In this document: in pieces, positions 35,576 through 45,257 of the stretch
How the letters are laid out: every line of letters starts with the position of its first letter
How positions within the stretch are numbered: position 1 is the stretch's first letter
DNA from: JACMLD01 sp047602295
GTDB lineage: Bacteria; Bacteroidota; Bacteroidia; Chitinophagales; Chitinophagaceae
DNA length: 64,000 nt
NCBI GenBank assembly: GCA_047602295.1
Contig: JASGHP010000001.1
Coordinates: 3,162,001-3,226,000 of the forward strand
Direction of reading: 5' to 3'
Made by a program: the position numbers and the translations under genes
Notes under the pieces: generated by a model
What the model was told of the DNA's origin: nothing
The model's input: the letters and a program-made list of their open reading frames with translations, nothing else
The model's database searches: none

Positions 35576-37666
35576 ATGCAAAAGAATCTACTACTACTAC
35601 TACTATTGATCACAATGGCTTTTACGACAACTAAAGCACAGGTGGGCGTTAGCACGGCCACACCACATTCCACACTAGACATTAATGGATCGCTGGCTGC
35701 ACGTTACCGTGCTTTTTCTTCCAGCACTACCGTTTCAGACTCTGATCACCTGCTGGTATTTACCGGTACAAGTGCATCAACGCTGACGCTTCCCAGTGCT
35801 GTTAGCTGTACCGGCCGTATGTACTGGATAAAAAGTACCAGTACCACCGCCGCTGCTTTAACCATTGCAACTAGCAGTGCACAAACCATAGATGGGCAAC
35901 CCAACTGGATAATTGCCGCCACCAACAAAACACTAAAGCTGGTAAGTAATGGCGCCAACTGGCTGGTGACTGCAGAAATGGTACCGGGCACCAGCGCCGC
36001 CTGGATACCCGGTGGCAATACCTTTGTATCTACGCAATCTTTGGGCACCACCAGCAATACCGATATTCCGTTTATTACAAACGGTACAGAGAAAATGCGT
36101 TTGTCCACCACCGGTAGGCTGCAAGTGGGAGGTACATCCGGTGGAGATGGAACGGCCATCGTTACCCGCGCATCAACAGCAGTGACAAGCTTTACGCCTG
36201 CTAACTATTCAGATTACAATGGCAGTGTGATACAATCAACTTATCCCGGTGGCTTAACCGGGCAGGTACTTAATATTGCCGCAACAGGTGCCAATGCAGG
36301 AAACTGGCCTTCAGATATTGCCTTTTTCAACAGAACAAACGGTGGTACTGATGCGACACAAAAAATGCGGCTCTATAACAGTGGCCGGTTAGAAATAGGC
36401 GGCAGTACCGGTGGTTCAGGAACAGCCATTGTTACCCGGGCATCAACAGCAGTAGCAACCTTTAGCCCTGCTAACTATTCAGATTACAATGGCAGCGTGA
36501 TACAATCTACTTACCCGGGTGGGTTTACGGGTCAGGTGCTTAATATTGCAGCCACCGGTGCCAATGCAGGCAACTGGCCTTCAGATATAGCCTTCTTCAA
36601 CAGAACCAATGGCGCTACAAATGCATCAGAAAAAATGCGGCTCTATAACAGTGGCAGGCTGGAAGTAGGTGGCAGTAGCGGCGGCACAGGAACAGCTATC
36701 GTTACCCGTGCATCAACAGCAGCTTCCAATTTTACACCGGCCACTTATGCAGATTACAATGGCAGCGTTATACAATCCACTTACCCCGGTGGGTTTACCG
36801 GTCAGGTATTAAACCTTGTAGCCACCGGCGCCAATGCAGGCAACTGGCCTTCAGACATAGCCTTCTACAACAGAACAAATGGCGGCACCAACGCCACACA
36901 AAAAATGCGTTTATACAACAACGGTAGACTTGAGATAGGCGGCACTACAGGAAGCTCCGGAACAGCCATCGTTATAAAATCAGCCACTTCTGTAGCAAGT
37001 TTTCCTACGGCTACTTATGCAGATTACAATGGTGGTGTTATTCAATCAACTTATCCCGGTGGTTTCGTTGGCCAGATACTTAATATTTCTGCCAGTGGTT
37101 CCAATGCAGGCAACTGGCCTTCCAACATCGCATTCTGGACACGCATCAACGGCGGCACCAATGCTGCTGAAAGGATGCGCATTACTGATGATGGCTTTGT
37201 TGGTATTGGCTGCACATCGCCCAATTACAGGTTGCAGGTGGTGGGAGATATTGCTGCAAGCGGCGGTACACTAAGAGCTGCATCTGCAGTAATAAGCACA
37301 TCCATTACCGCATGCTCAGACATTCGTTACAAAAAAAATATAGCGCCTATTAGCGGTGCGCTGGACAATGTAATGAAACTGCAGGGCGTAACGTACAACT
37401 GGAAAACAAGTGAATACCCCGATAATTATTTTACTGATAAGAACCAGTTAGGCATTATCGCACAGGAACTGGAAAAAATTTACCCCGAGCTGGTAGAGAC
37501 GGATACCAAAGGATACAAAACAGTTGATTATTCTAAAATGGCGCCTGTGTTAATTGAAGCTATTAAAGAACAGCAGGGCCGTATTGCCACACAGCAGGCA
37601 CAGATAGATGCGCTTAAATCTGACCTGGAGCAGATTAAGACAGCTATAGCGGGTTCAAAAAAATAA
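35576..37666 (+). CDS. Secreted tail-fibre-like protein with S74 chaperone domain and four 90-residue repeats
   Basis: 696 residues. Signal peptide (MQKNLLLLLLLITMAF...KAQ). About residues 25-190 are a beta head. About 192-550 consist of four tandem repeats of exactly 90 residues (270 bp; units begin near 36150, 36420, 36690, 36960), each with GTAIVTRASTA, NYSDYNGSVIQSTYPGG, ANAGNWPSDIAFFNRTN, KMRLYNSGRLEIGG. The first three are nearly identical in DNA. The C-terminus (about 580-696) is an intramolecular chaperone of the endosialidase type (peptidase S74): SDIRYKKNIAPI, LGIIAQELEKIYPELV, VDYSKMAPVLIEAIKEQQ, then a coiled coil. S74 domains drive trimerisation and are often self-cleaved. Surface fibre, ligand unknown. 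Confidence 0.88.
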   Translation: MQKNLLLLLLLITMAFTTTKAQVGVSTATPHSTLDINGSLAARYRAFSSSTTVSDSDHLLVFTGTSASTLTLPSAVSCTGRMYWIKSTSTTAAALTIATSSAQTIDGQPNWIIAATNKTLKLVSNGANWLVTAEMVPGTSAAWIPGGNTFVSTQSLGTTSNTDIPFITNGTEKMRLSTTGRLQVGGTSGGDGTAIVTRASTAVTSFTPANYSDYNGSVIQSTYPGGLTGQVLNIAATGANAGNWPSDIAFFNRTNGGTDATQKMRLYNSGRLEIGGSTGGSGTAIVTRASTAVATFSPANYSDYNGSVIQSTYPGGFTGQVLNIAATGANAGNWPSDIAFFNRTNGATNASEKMRLYNSGRLEVGGSSGGTGTAIVTRASTAASNFTPATYADYNGSVIQSTYPGGFTGQVLNLVATGANAGNWPSDIAFYNRTNGGTNATQKMRLYNNGRLEIGGTTGSSGTAIVIKSATSVASFPTATYADYNGGVIQSTYPGGFVGQILNISASGSNAGNWPSNIAFWTRINGGTNAAERMRITDDGFVGIGCTSPNYRLQVVGDIAASGGTLRAASAVISTSITACSDIRYKKNIAPISGALDNVMKLQGVTYNWKTSEYPDNYFTDKNQLGIIAQELEKIYPELVETDTKGYKTVDYSKMAPVLIEAIKEQQGRIATQQAQIDALKSDLEQIKTAIAGSKK

Positions 37667-37782
37667 TCATTCATTCCAATGTTGTTTAGCTAAGTCTTTT
37701 GTTTCATTTATTGATGGAAGAAATAAGAATGGGAACAAAAGATTGCTTTACTAAGCTTCATGGATTATTATACTGCATTGTT

Positions 37783-39204
37783 ATGACACAGATAATAAAA
37801 ACTTTTTTGCCTGCTGTAGCACTATTAATAACAAGTGTATTGCAGGCACAAACCAATGTAACCAATACAGGGGGATTGAGTATTAGTAATACAGGTTCAC
37901 TCTATATTACCGGTTCTTTGAGCAACACTGCTACTGCAAATTTGGCCAATGCCGGCAGCCTGCATGTGCAACAAGGATTAACAAACGCACAGGCATTTGC
38001 TACACCCGGCACCGGTACATTGTACCTGGATGGTGTAGCGTTGCAAACAATAAGCGGCACACAAGCATTCAGCACATTTAACCTGGTTACCAATAACCCC
38101 GCCGGTATTATGCTGAACAACGATCTGAATATAAGCGGCGTTCATACTTTTACTGCAGGTATTATTAATACGGATGCAGTGCCACATTACCTGCGCTATC
38201 AAAGCGGCGCATCTTATACAGGCTATGCAGATGCCCGGCATGTAAATGGTTGGGTAAGCAAGGCCGGCAATACCAATTTTACTTTTCCATTGGGCAATGG
38301 AACGCTTCAACGTCCATTGGCCATCACTAATATCTCCGGCTTGTCCGTATTCAATGCCACATACCCGGGCCCTACGTTTAATACCAGCAGCATTGCTGCA
38401 CCGCTTTCTACCATCAACCTGAATGAATACTGGAACATGACCAAAACAAGTGGTGGCACTGCCGAAGTAGATTTATATTGGGATAATGCAAAAGTGCCCT
38501 TCCCGCAATATATACTGGCAGACATGCGGGTGGCGGGCAATATTGGCGCTAGCTGGATAACACTTGGGGGCAGTGCCACCGGCAATGTTGCTACAACGGG
38601 TTCTATTCATTCTAACCCGCTGTCTGTATTTGGCCCGCTTACTATTGGCAGCATTTCATTTGCATTGCCTGTAACCATTATTCAATTCAGCGGTTACGCA
38701 GGAACTGGTGGTAATATTTTAAGCTGGACAACCACTGAAGAAATAAACGTAAGTCATTACGATTTGCAGCGCAGCGACGATGGTATAAGTTTCTACAGCA
38801 TTGGCAATACGCCTGCACAAAACACAGCAGGTACACATCAATACCAGTATACAGACAGTAAGCCAATGCGGGCATTTGCGTATTACCGGTTAAAGAGTGT
38901 AGATAAAGACGGGCAGTACAAACTTTCGAAAGTAATTATTATAACCGCTACTACCGTTACCAAAGAATTGTATGCTGTAAACCCGGTACACGGCCAGGTA
39001 GAATTGCAGGTGCAACGTATTACCGGTGTATTGCAATATAAAATAAGCACGTTATCGGGACAGGTTGTTCAGTCTGGAAAAATAAACGTGGTATTGCCGG
39101 GCAGGTATAAGATTGCTTTGCAATCCGCGGTTGCCCACGGTGTGTATATACTGCAACTGGAGAAAACAGGGTTTGCGTTTACGCAACGCTTGCTGGTTGA
39201 TTAG
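37783..39204 (+). CDS. Secreted protein with a type IX-style C-terminal sorting domain
   Basis: 473 residues from the ATG at 37783 (MTQIIKTFLPAVALL), where the signal peptide ends VLQAQ; longer starts at 37699 onward give no signal peptide. The N-terminal half is repetitive beta helix-like (NTGGLSISNTGSLYITGSLS). About 300-390 is a module common in these proteins (PVTIIQFSGYAGTGGNILSW...YRLKSVDKDGQYKLSKV). The last 80 residues look like a type A sorting domain (KISTLSGQVVQSG...GVYILQLEKTG...RLLVD). 117 bp after the fibre gene and probably co-expressed. Function unknown. Confidence 0.75.
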   Translation: MTQIIKTFLPAVALLITSVLQAQTNVTNTGGLSISNTGSLYITGSLSNTATANLANAGSLHVQQGLTNAQAFATPGTGTLYLDGVALQTISGTQAFSTFNLVTNNPAGIMLNNDLNISGVHTFTAGIINTDAVPHYLRYQSGASYTGYADARHVNGWVSKAGNTNFTFPLGNGTLQRPLAITNISGLSVFNATYPGPTFNTSSIAAPLSTINLNEYWNMTKTSGGTAEVDLYWDNAKVPFPQYILADMRVAGNIGASWITLGGSATGNVATTGSIHSNPLSVFGPLTIGSISFALPVTIIQFSGYAGTGGNILSWTTTEEINVSHYDLQRSDDGISFYSIGNTPAQNTAGTHQYQYTDSKPMRAFAYYRLKSVDKDGQYKLSKVIIITATTVTKELYAVNPVHGQVELQVQRITGVLQYKISTLSGQVVQSGKINVVLPGRYKIALQSAVAHGVYILQLEKTGFAFTQRLLVD

Positions 39205-39248
39205 CGAATGCATAAGACATTAGAAGGGGAGAAGTACAGTAGAATAAG

Positions 39249-39350
39249 AAACAGTTCTTTCACCACATAGTATCATAGAGTCGTAGATAATCATAGATTA
39301 TTCTATGTTAACCTATCTTTCTATGCTTCTATGTGGTGAAGAAACTGTTT
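39249..39350. repeat. 102-bp palindromic element with 22-bp arms
   Basis: Left arm 39249-39270 (AAACAGTTCTTTCACCACAT...) and right arm 39329-39350 are inverted repeats with about two mismatches. The middle is built from smaller words around CATAGA and TCTATG, which also pair. The transcript would fold as one long hairpin. It lies between two convergent genes, where it could also act as a terminator. Confidence 0.75.
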
Positions 39351-39408
39351 GCATTTTGTGGAGACCATGCATACAACACCACGCTGCCTATCAATACTAA
39401 CAGCATTA

Positions 39409-40266
39409 TTAATTGCTATAAGCTGCCAGCCATTTTGTTTTTATTGCCGCTCTTGCATTGATAAACTCAATATCTGTGCCCTGCGCAATAGCATCCAAAG
39501 GATAACGCAAAGGACGTGTGCCGCTTTTCATCTCTATCAATTTTAAAATGCCATCTGCAATTGTTTGAGGGTTCATGTTAAACTCCTTCATCTTGCCAAA
39601 CAACCCTGCACCAATGGCATTGAATTGTTCCGTAGCAATGGGCTCGTATGCGGAAGCAATTTCTGGTTTGTCCGCATGCACACCTGCTTTTACTCCTGTA
39701 TTCATTTCTGTAGGGTATACGCCCGACTGAATGGAAACATTTTCAATATTGAACTGCTTTAGTTCTTCCTGCAAGCCTTCTGTTATACTTTCCACACCAA
39801 ATTTGGAAGAGAAATAAGGAATCATGAATGGTAAAGTATGGCCACTGGCGCCGGTTGTAATATTAATGATCAACCCGCTTTTTTCTCTGCGCATAGAAGG
39901 CAGCACTGCCTGGTAGGTGCGCACAACACCGTAAAAATTTACTTCAAACATCTGGCGGATTTTATCGAGGCTGTAAGCTTCCAATAAACCAAAACCGGAT
40001 ACTGCAGCATTGTTTACCAGTACATCTATTTTGCCATGTTTTGCCAATGTTTTTTTGAAAGCATCGGTTACAGAGGCATCATCTGTTACATCTATTTCTA
40101 CCACTTCTACATTGGGCAATGCACCTAATTCTTTTGCAACGGCTTCGTTTTTGCCTGTAGTGCCGCGCATACCTGCTATTACTGTGTAACCTGCGTTTGC
40201 AAGGGTAATGGTGGTTAATTTGCCAAAGCCGGTGCTTGTTCCTGTAATAAAGACTGTCTTGTTCAT
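39409..40266 (-). CDS. Short-chain dehydrogenase/reductase
   Basis: 285 residues. Classical SDR: nucleotide-binding TGTSTGFG at 8-15, a VEIDVTDDAS adenine-site segment, LVNNAAVSGFG (NNAG-type), catalytic Y-x-x-x-K in PYFSSKFGVESI, with the Ser in INITTGASG. Most like the NADP-dependent SDRs of unknown substrate common in this phylum. Cytoplasmic. 117 bp from the Crp-like regulator on the same strand. Confidence 0.9.
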   Translation of the reverse strand: MNKTVFITGTSTGFGKLTTITLANAGYTVIAGMRGTTGKNEAVAKELGALPNVEVVEIDVTDDASVTDAFKKTLAKHGKIDVLVNNAAVSGFGLLEAYSLDKIRQMFEVNFYGVVRTYQAVLPSMRREKSGLIINITTGASGHTLPFMIPYFSSKFGVESITEGLQEELKQFNIENVSIQSGVYPTEMNTGVKAGVHADKPEIASAYEPIATEQFNAIGAGLFGKMKEFNMNPQTIADGILKLIEMKSGTRPLRYPLDAIAQGTDIEFINARAAIKTKWLAAYSN

Positions 40267-40383
40267 CTTTTTAGATTTTAATTGTTATTTGATGAAGCAA
40301 AGATGCTATTACAGGAAGCCGTGTTCCATTGACAAATGCTTGAAAAAATACCAAACAAATGTCAATGGTTTTTAAGAAGGGGA

Positions 40384-40962
40384 TTATTTCTTTACCGCGT
40401 TTTTCCTGATGCGGGTAAGCGTTTCTGGGGTGATGCCAATATAAGATGCAATCATGTGTTGAGGAATGCGGTTGGCAATGGCAGGAAATTTATCCAGGAA
40501 ATGCTGGTATTTTTCTTCAGCGGTGTAGCTGATGTTTGCATGAATGCGGTTTTGCGAAACAACAAAGCTCCGTTGAAGGATTGTGTTGATTAGATTATTG
40601 AACTGCGGGATATTTCTACAGAGATTTTCAAAATTTGTTTTTTCAATTAATACCAGCTCGGCATCTTCAATAGCATCAATATTAAACTTTGCAGGTGTTC
40701 CATTCATCAGGCTTTCCCTGTCGCCAGCCCAATAATTTTCTGGTGAGAAATTCATGATGTGTTCGTTCCCTTTATCATCAATACAATAACTTTTTAAAAA
40801 ACCACTGCAAACAAAAGCGTTGTACTTCCATACATCTCCCTCTTGCAGCAGGAATTGTTTTCTGCGAAGCTTTTTCTCTATCGTTACCGCACGTATCATT
40901 GCAATCTCTTCAGCAGAAAGCGTTATTTTGTCTTGCAGGTATTTTATAAAAAAATCAAACAT
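40384..40962 (-). CDS. Crp/Fnr-family regulator
   Basis: 192 residues. N-terminal cyclic-nucleotide-binding-type barrel (RRKQFLLQEGDVWKYNAFV, GFLKSYCIDDKGNEHIMNF, AELVLIEKTNFENL) and a short C-terminal winged helix: NRIPQHMIASYIGITPETLTRIRK. Length is typical of the small Bacteroidota Crp-like regulators, which often lack cAMP contacts; no ligand can be named. It lies upstream of the SDR gene and may regulate it and the DHFR-like gene that precedes it. Confidence 0.88.
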   Translation of the reverse strand: MFDFFIKYLQDKITLSAEEIAMIRAVTIEKKLRRKQFLLQEGDVWKYNAFVCSGFLKSYCIDDKGNEHIMNFSPENYWAGDRESLMNGTPAKFNIDAIEDAELVLIEKTNFENLCRNIPQFNNLINTILQRSFVVSQNRIHANISYTAEEKYQHFLDKFPAIANRIPQHMIASYIGITPETLTRIRKNAVKK

Positions 40963-41007
40963 AGTGTTGCTAGTCTCTTTCTTCAGTGTGTGGTTGTTTT
41001 GCCATTA

Positions 41008-41592
41008 TTATTTGTCCACCACATAACTCAGTTCTGTTACACCGCTTTTAAATGTTCGGCTTGCCAATAGTTTCAGTTTTGTTTTGTCTTTGATGTTTTT
41101 AAACAAAGGAATGCCTTCACCCAAAATGATGGGGTTAACAAACAGCCAGTAACCATCAATCAAATCTAGGTCAAGCAGGGCGTGTGTTGCAGTTGGGCTG
41201 CCAAATAGCGCAATCTCCTTGCTTTCACCTGCTGCCAGTTTAGATTGTTTTATTTCATTTATGCTGTCTGCAAGGTTGTCGCTGATAATGGTGGTGTTGG
41301 GAAGTTGTTTGCCTTTCATGGTTTTCGACAGCACTATTTTTTGTGCTTTCTTATACCAGGCAGAATGATCTTTATCGTGTTTGGATGCATCGGGTGCATC
41401 TCCTGCAGTTGGCCAGTAACCTTCCATCATATCATAGGTAACACGTCCGTACATTGCAGTATCTGTTTCGCTGATTCTTTTGCCAACGTGATCAAAGATC
41501 TCTTCATCAACCTTAATCCAGTTCATTTCTCCCTTTGGCCCTGCTACAAAACCGTCCAACGATATGTGCATGAATGAAATAATCTTCCTCAT
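41008..41592 (-). CDS. Dihydrofolate reductase-like (RibD C-terminal) protein
   Basis: 194 residues: MRKIISFMHISLDGFVAGPKG start, YGRVTYDMMEGYWP, HSAWYKKAQKIVLSKTM, EIALFGSPTATHALL, and the C-terminal YWLFVNPIILGEGIPLF are the signature of the RibD_C/YwjB-like reductase group. It binds NADPH; substrate unknown. Cytoplasmic. 45 bp upstream of the Crp-like gene on the same strand. Confidence 0.88.
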   Translation of the reverse strand: MRKIISFMHISLDGFVAGPKGEMNWIKVDEEIFDHVGKRISETDTAMYGRVTYDMMEGYWPTAGDAPDASKHDKDHSAWYKKAQKIVLSKTMKGKQLPNTTIISDNLADSINEIKQSKLAAGESKEIALFGSPTATHALLDLDLIDGYWLFVNPIILGEGIPLFKNIKDKTKLKLLASRTFKSGVTELSYVVDK

Positions 41593-41741
41593 ATGGGGGT
41601 GTTTTTTGTTTGTTCTTTTTTGTAATACTGTTAACGCTAAACTAAGGTAATAATAATGATTTCGAAGATTATCGGAACCTATTTTATTTGAACGGTTGTG
41701 CCATTCTAGGATGATTAAAGAAATGGGTTTAATTCTAAGTC

Positions 41742-42449
41742 TTATATTAGAAACTCGTTTTCTTTATAATCTAACTTCCCAATTATTACGTCATCAATTA
41801 GTGAATAATACCCAAACTTGTCAGTTTTTTTTGAATAAACCCCGAATGTATTATTGTCGAGCCATTTTGAATTTTTTGCTATTTCATATGCTATGTCATA
41901 CCAGAACCAATTCCTGTTCTCAAAAAGTTTTACCTTCTTTATGCTTTCGCCAATTGTAAACAATAAGTTCACAGTCGTTATTTTTTCGGTTTTTTCTATG
42001 ATTACCTGACCGATTTTCTTTCTATCTCTGGATGCTTTTGCTGGATATATAACTTTAAATTCAAAATCACTCTTAATAATTTCTTTATAGGCGTTTTCAA
42101 AAACTGTTTTATCCCACTTATATTCTTCACTTAACTGAAGTGTTGAAGTTTGAATAATATCAAGAACATATTTGTACTTTTCTTTCTTGTTAAGTGACGC
42201 AAATTCATCATGGCTATAAAAAGGAGCAATTGCTACAATTGAACCAGTTTTCCATGTACGATTCCATATATTATAAAAGGCTGGCTGAATTGTAATTCTG
42301 GTTGTCTTTGGGGGCTTATAGCCATTCATCCTTTGAACGTATAAATCACTAATAAAATTTTTAAGAGAAGTATCTTCCCAATATTCAGGCGTTCCAACCG
42401 TATGGGGTGTTGGAGAATATAATGTTATGTCAGAAAAAGGTCTTCCCAT
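41742..42449 (-). CDS. Hypothetical protein, AT-rich
   Basis: 235 residues (MGRPFSDITLYSPTPHTV). Soluble, charged, many aromatic residues (IWNRTWKTGS, FENRNWFWYDIAYEIAKNSKW). No signal peptide and no family recognised. The base composition is more AT-rich than the SDR/Crp/DHFR genes beside it, like other island genes here, suggesting separate acquisition. Confidence 0.6.
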   Translation of the reverse strand: MGRPFSDITLYSPTPHTVGTPEYWEDTSLKNFISDLYVQRMNGYKPPKTTRITIQPAFYNIWNRTWKTGSIVAIAPFYSHDEFASLNKKEKYKYVLDIIQTSTLQLSEEYKWDKTVFENAYKEIIKSDFEFKVIYPAKASRDRKKIGQVIIEKTEKITTVNLLFTIGESIKKVKLFENRNWFWYDIAYEIAKNSKWLDNNTFGVYSKKTDKFGYYSLIDDVIIGKLDYKENEFLI

Positions 42450-42683
42450 AAAACTATTGCAGTTTACACATTCCCGCTAATATACGCCACTAACCATCTT
42501 AAACAATATAACTCTATCGCTAACTAGATCAGGAAAACAAAACCAATATTCTTTTTTGTCTTTCTCTTTATTCTAATGCATCTTCGCACAGCGATTGTCT
42601 ATACTCAGAGAAACTGTCTTTTGCATGCCGTAATGAATAACACAAAACAAACACCCCGGATTTTATACGCCTAAATTTATTAC

Positions 42684-43676
42684 ATGAAAAGGATACTGCA
42701 TTTGGCTTTTTTAATGATGGTCGTTTTTATTGGTTTGTTTAGTTTCTCCGCAAATGCCCAAAAGCAGGGCAGCGTTTTATTTGGACGCGGCACTTACCCG
42801 GGTGATGATTCCAGTTTCCTGGCAATTCGCAACGCAGGCTTTTCTACTTTTATCCTCTCAAGTTTCTATATTAAAGCAAACGGCGACGTAGTTTCCGGCG
42901 ATGATGGCAGGCATCCAATCATTCAGAACGGGCGTTTCACCGGCAGCAATGAATGGATTAGCAGGGTAGCTTCTTTGCGCAATAAAAAACACGGTATCAA
43001 CAGGATTGAAATTTTGCTGGAAGGAAGATGGTTTAACCAGGCGCCTAATACATACGATTTCATTCGCGACTGGCTCGACAGCAATAAAGCCGTTGCCGGT
43101 GTTGTGCCCGGTACAAGCGACAGCAGCACCATGTACGGCATACTGAAAATATTTAAAGAAGTAATTGGTGCCGATGCCATCTGCATAGATGATGAATCTG
43201 TTTACGATAGTGTGTCCATTGTTCGCCTTGGACAAATGGCGAAAAGAGCAGGCATGAAAATGAGCCTTTGCCCTTACACAAGAACATCTTACTGGAAATA
43301 CATCATGGATAATTCTGCAAAGGGGCTGGTGGATAATATCTATTTGCAATGCTATGATGGTGGAAAAAACAATACACCCGGCCCCTGGATAACTGCGTTG
43401 GGCGATAAGATACCGCTTTATCCTATTTTCCTTTGTCGTGGTGCATTTAGTACCTGCAAACCCAATCACAATAGCAAAACACCGGAAGAGATTAGCTTGC
43501 TGATGCAGCAATATAAAAAAGAATACCCCGGCCTGCCCGGTGGCGGTATCTGGCAGATGCAAGACATCAAAGACTTTGTGCGGAAAAACTGCAGCGTTAC
43601 AGATCCTTCATCCGGCACAGCAAGCAGCGTTGTTGAATATCTTGAACAATTAAAAAACGCAGTGGTTAAGTTTTAA
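42684..43676 (+). CDS. Secreted TIM-barrel protein, GH18-like
   Basis: 330 residues. Signal peptide ends SANAQ. The mature part follows an (alpha/beta)8 order: VLFGRGTYPG, FSTFILSSFYIKANGD, RIEILLEGRWFN, then DAICIDDESVYD, KMSLCPYTRTSYW, VDNIYLQCYDGGKNN, IPLYPIFLCRG, GGIWQMQDI. The IDDE acidic cluster at the end of strand 4 sits where GH18 enzymes keep DxxDxDxE, and YLQCYDGG is like their strand 6, but the motif is not canonical, so activity is uncertain. Extracytoplasmic. Confidence 0.65.
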   Translation: MKRILHLAFLMMVVFIGLFSFSANAQKQGSVLFGRGTYPGDDSSFLAIRNAGFSTFILSSFYIKANGDVVSGDDGRHPIIQNGRFTGSNEWISRVASLRNKKHGINRIEILLEGRWFNQAPNTYDFIRDWLDSNKAVAGVVPGTSDSSTMYGILKIFKEVIGADAICIDDESVYDSVSIVRLGQMAKRAGMKMSLCPYTRTSYWKYIMDNSAKGLVDNIYLQCYDGGKNNTPGPWITALGDKIPLYPIFLCRGAFSTCKPNHNSKTPEEISLLMQQYKKEYPGLPGGGIWQMQDIKDFVRKNCSVTDPSSGTASSVVEYLEQLKNAVVKF

Positions 43677-43948
43677 GTGGTAAGTGGTAAGTTTTAAGTT
43701 AGTCGCCGTGTTGAAGCAAAAGACTTGGGGCTAGCAGCTTTCTTCACCGAAGCAAACGTCATGAAAATCTTTCAATCAAGAAAATCGTGGTTCAGACAAA
43801 GATGTGTAGCAAAAGACTTGTAGCTAACAGCTTGCGGCTTTCTTCTCTGTCGAAGCAAAAGGGCTAGCAGCTAATAGCTCACAGCTAGCAGCTTTCTTAA
43901 TCGAAGCAAAAGACTTGCAGCTTATGGCTAACAGCTTGCAGCTTTCGG
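43677..43948. repeat. Low-complexity intergenic of AGCAGCTTNC / AAGACTTGCAGCT words
   Basis: Consists mostly of drifting words: AAGTGGTAAGTTTTAAGTT, then GAAGCAAAAGACTTG plus GCTAGCAGCTTTC repeated about five times. The same words occur at 50549-50592. Confidence 0.75.
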
Positions 43949-44701
43949 TTAGCGATTCAGCATCACTTTATCGTATAAACTTTTTAATTGAAGATCGCCA
44001 AAGCCATAAATGCTTTCGCGTTTCCAGAATTCTTCAAACACTTTATGGAAATCTGTAGAAATATTTTGGGTGATGTCTTCAATAACTTTTTCAGGCCTCC
44101 CTTTTGTGCCATCTTTTGGAAAGCGGTCAACATGCGCTTTTACAACTTCCTGCAGATACGGAAAAGCTGAAGATGGTTGCTTTGAAAGATTGTTCAAAGC
44201 TTCAAGATCGCCGTCTTTGTAAGCCTGCCACAATTGTTGCCCGAGATGAATGTCGGCATCGCTGAAAAGGACTCTATCCGCATAACAAATAGCAAGTTCA
44301 TTAGCTTTTGCAGGCCCAAACCCATTCCAGAATTGCTTGCTGCTTTTGTCTAAATAGCTGGTATAAACAGCAAAGACTTTTTTCTTTATGGGCAGGCTAT
44401 TAATAATTGAAATAACAAACCACATATTTACCTGGCAAAACAAATCGTACTCAAACCAAAGATTAAAGACTGAGTTATCTGGTGCATTCAATATTTTTTC
44501 AAATTCTTTCACAACCGTATTGTTATATTCGGCTGCTGTTATATTCATATACCGGGCTCTTGATTGCCAGAAATCATGCAGGTTGTCGCCAGATAAGTCC
44601 CCATCAATAAGCCCTTCTCTAAACACCACCATCTCGCCTTCAATTTTTGCCTCCGGGAAACTGTAAGCAAGTGAATCGCCGTTTAAGATATTGTATACCA
44701 T
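43949..44701 (-). CDS. DUF1835-type protein
   Basis: 250 residues. Starts MVYNILNGDSLAYSFPEAKI and continues with EGEMVVFREGLIDGDL, FWQSRARYM, NLWFEYDLFCQVNMWFVI, VLFSDADIHLGQQLW, which together match the DUF1835 group as I remember it (usually an N-terminal domain with a GDS motif and an acidic core). Cytoplasmic. Biochemical role not established. Alone between repeats and hypotheticals. Confidence 0.75.
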   Translation of the reverse strand: MVYNILNGDSLAYSFPEAKIEGEMVVFREGLIDGDLSGDNLHDFWQSRARYMNITAAEYNNTVVKEFEKILNAPDNSVFNLWFEYDLFCQVNMWFVISIINSLPIKKKVFAVYTSYLDKSSKQFWNGFGPAKANELAICYADRVLFSDADIHLGQQLWQAYKDGDLEALNNLSKQPSSAFPYLQEVVKAHVDRFPKDGTKGRPEKVIEDITQNISTDFHKVFEEFWKRESIYGFGDLQLKSLYDKVMLNR

Positions 44702-44814
44702 AGTTGAGAGGTTTATCTAATAAGCTCAGCGTATCAACGGCTTGGATGTAACCTGCATTACGTATTGTTGGTACGATAGACACAAAGCAATGCTGCATAC
44801 CAAGCGAGGATCAG

Positions 44815-45225
44815 TTAATGAAGTTTGACTGGATAAGCATTTAAAAACCCCCATCCAATATCCATTTGTGTCCAACTTTCTAGAACAACATCGAACCTTT
44901 TTATTGCTCTTTCGATCAAAAACTGCATTTTAAAATCAGGTAAAGTAAAGTAATAGTAATTTCTTTTGCCACTAAATGTTTCAATCAAAAATATTAAGCC
45001 GTCGCTTGAGTTGTTAAAAATGGAGCACATGTAATGATCAAAGCCCGCAAGTGTTAAGTTGTATTCCTTTTCGGGGAGTCCGTTGTTTGTAACTTTTTTT
45101 AAATGATGTTCAATAGAAACAAGCCTTGTAAACTTATCTTTATAATCCCAAATATTTTGATATTCAGGCTTTCGCAACAATAGAGGCAGATCTTCGTATT
45201 CTATTTCAGACGTAATCCAAGTCAT
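44815..45225 (-). CDS. Hypothetical protein, DUF695-like
   Basis: 136 residues. A beta-rich core with IETFSGKRNYYYFTLPDF followed by a helix and a terminal WGFLNAYPV. This resembles the DUF695 domain (a strand with TGxGxRxxYxY, helix, then a final D-x-W-x-x-aromatic strand), but the match is only by eye. Soluble. Next to the lipoprotein gene upstream on the same strand (32 bp). Confidence 0.55.
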   Translation of the reverse strand: MTWITSEIEYEDLPLLLRKPEYQNIWDYKDKFTRLVSIEHHLKKVTNNGLPEKEYNLTLAGFDHYMCSIFNNSSDGLIFLIETFSGKRNYYYFTLPDFKMQFLIERAIKRFDVVLESWTQMDIGWGFLNAYPVKLH

Positions 45226-45257
45226 TTATATTTTGTTTTAAATATTTTGATACGATA

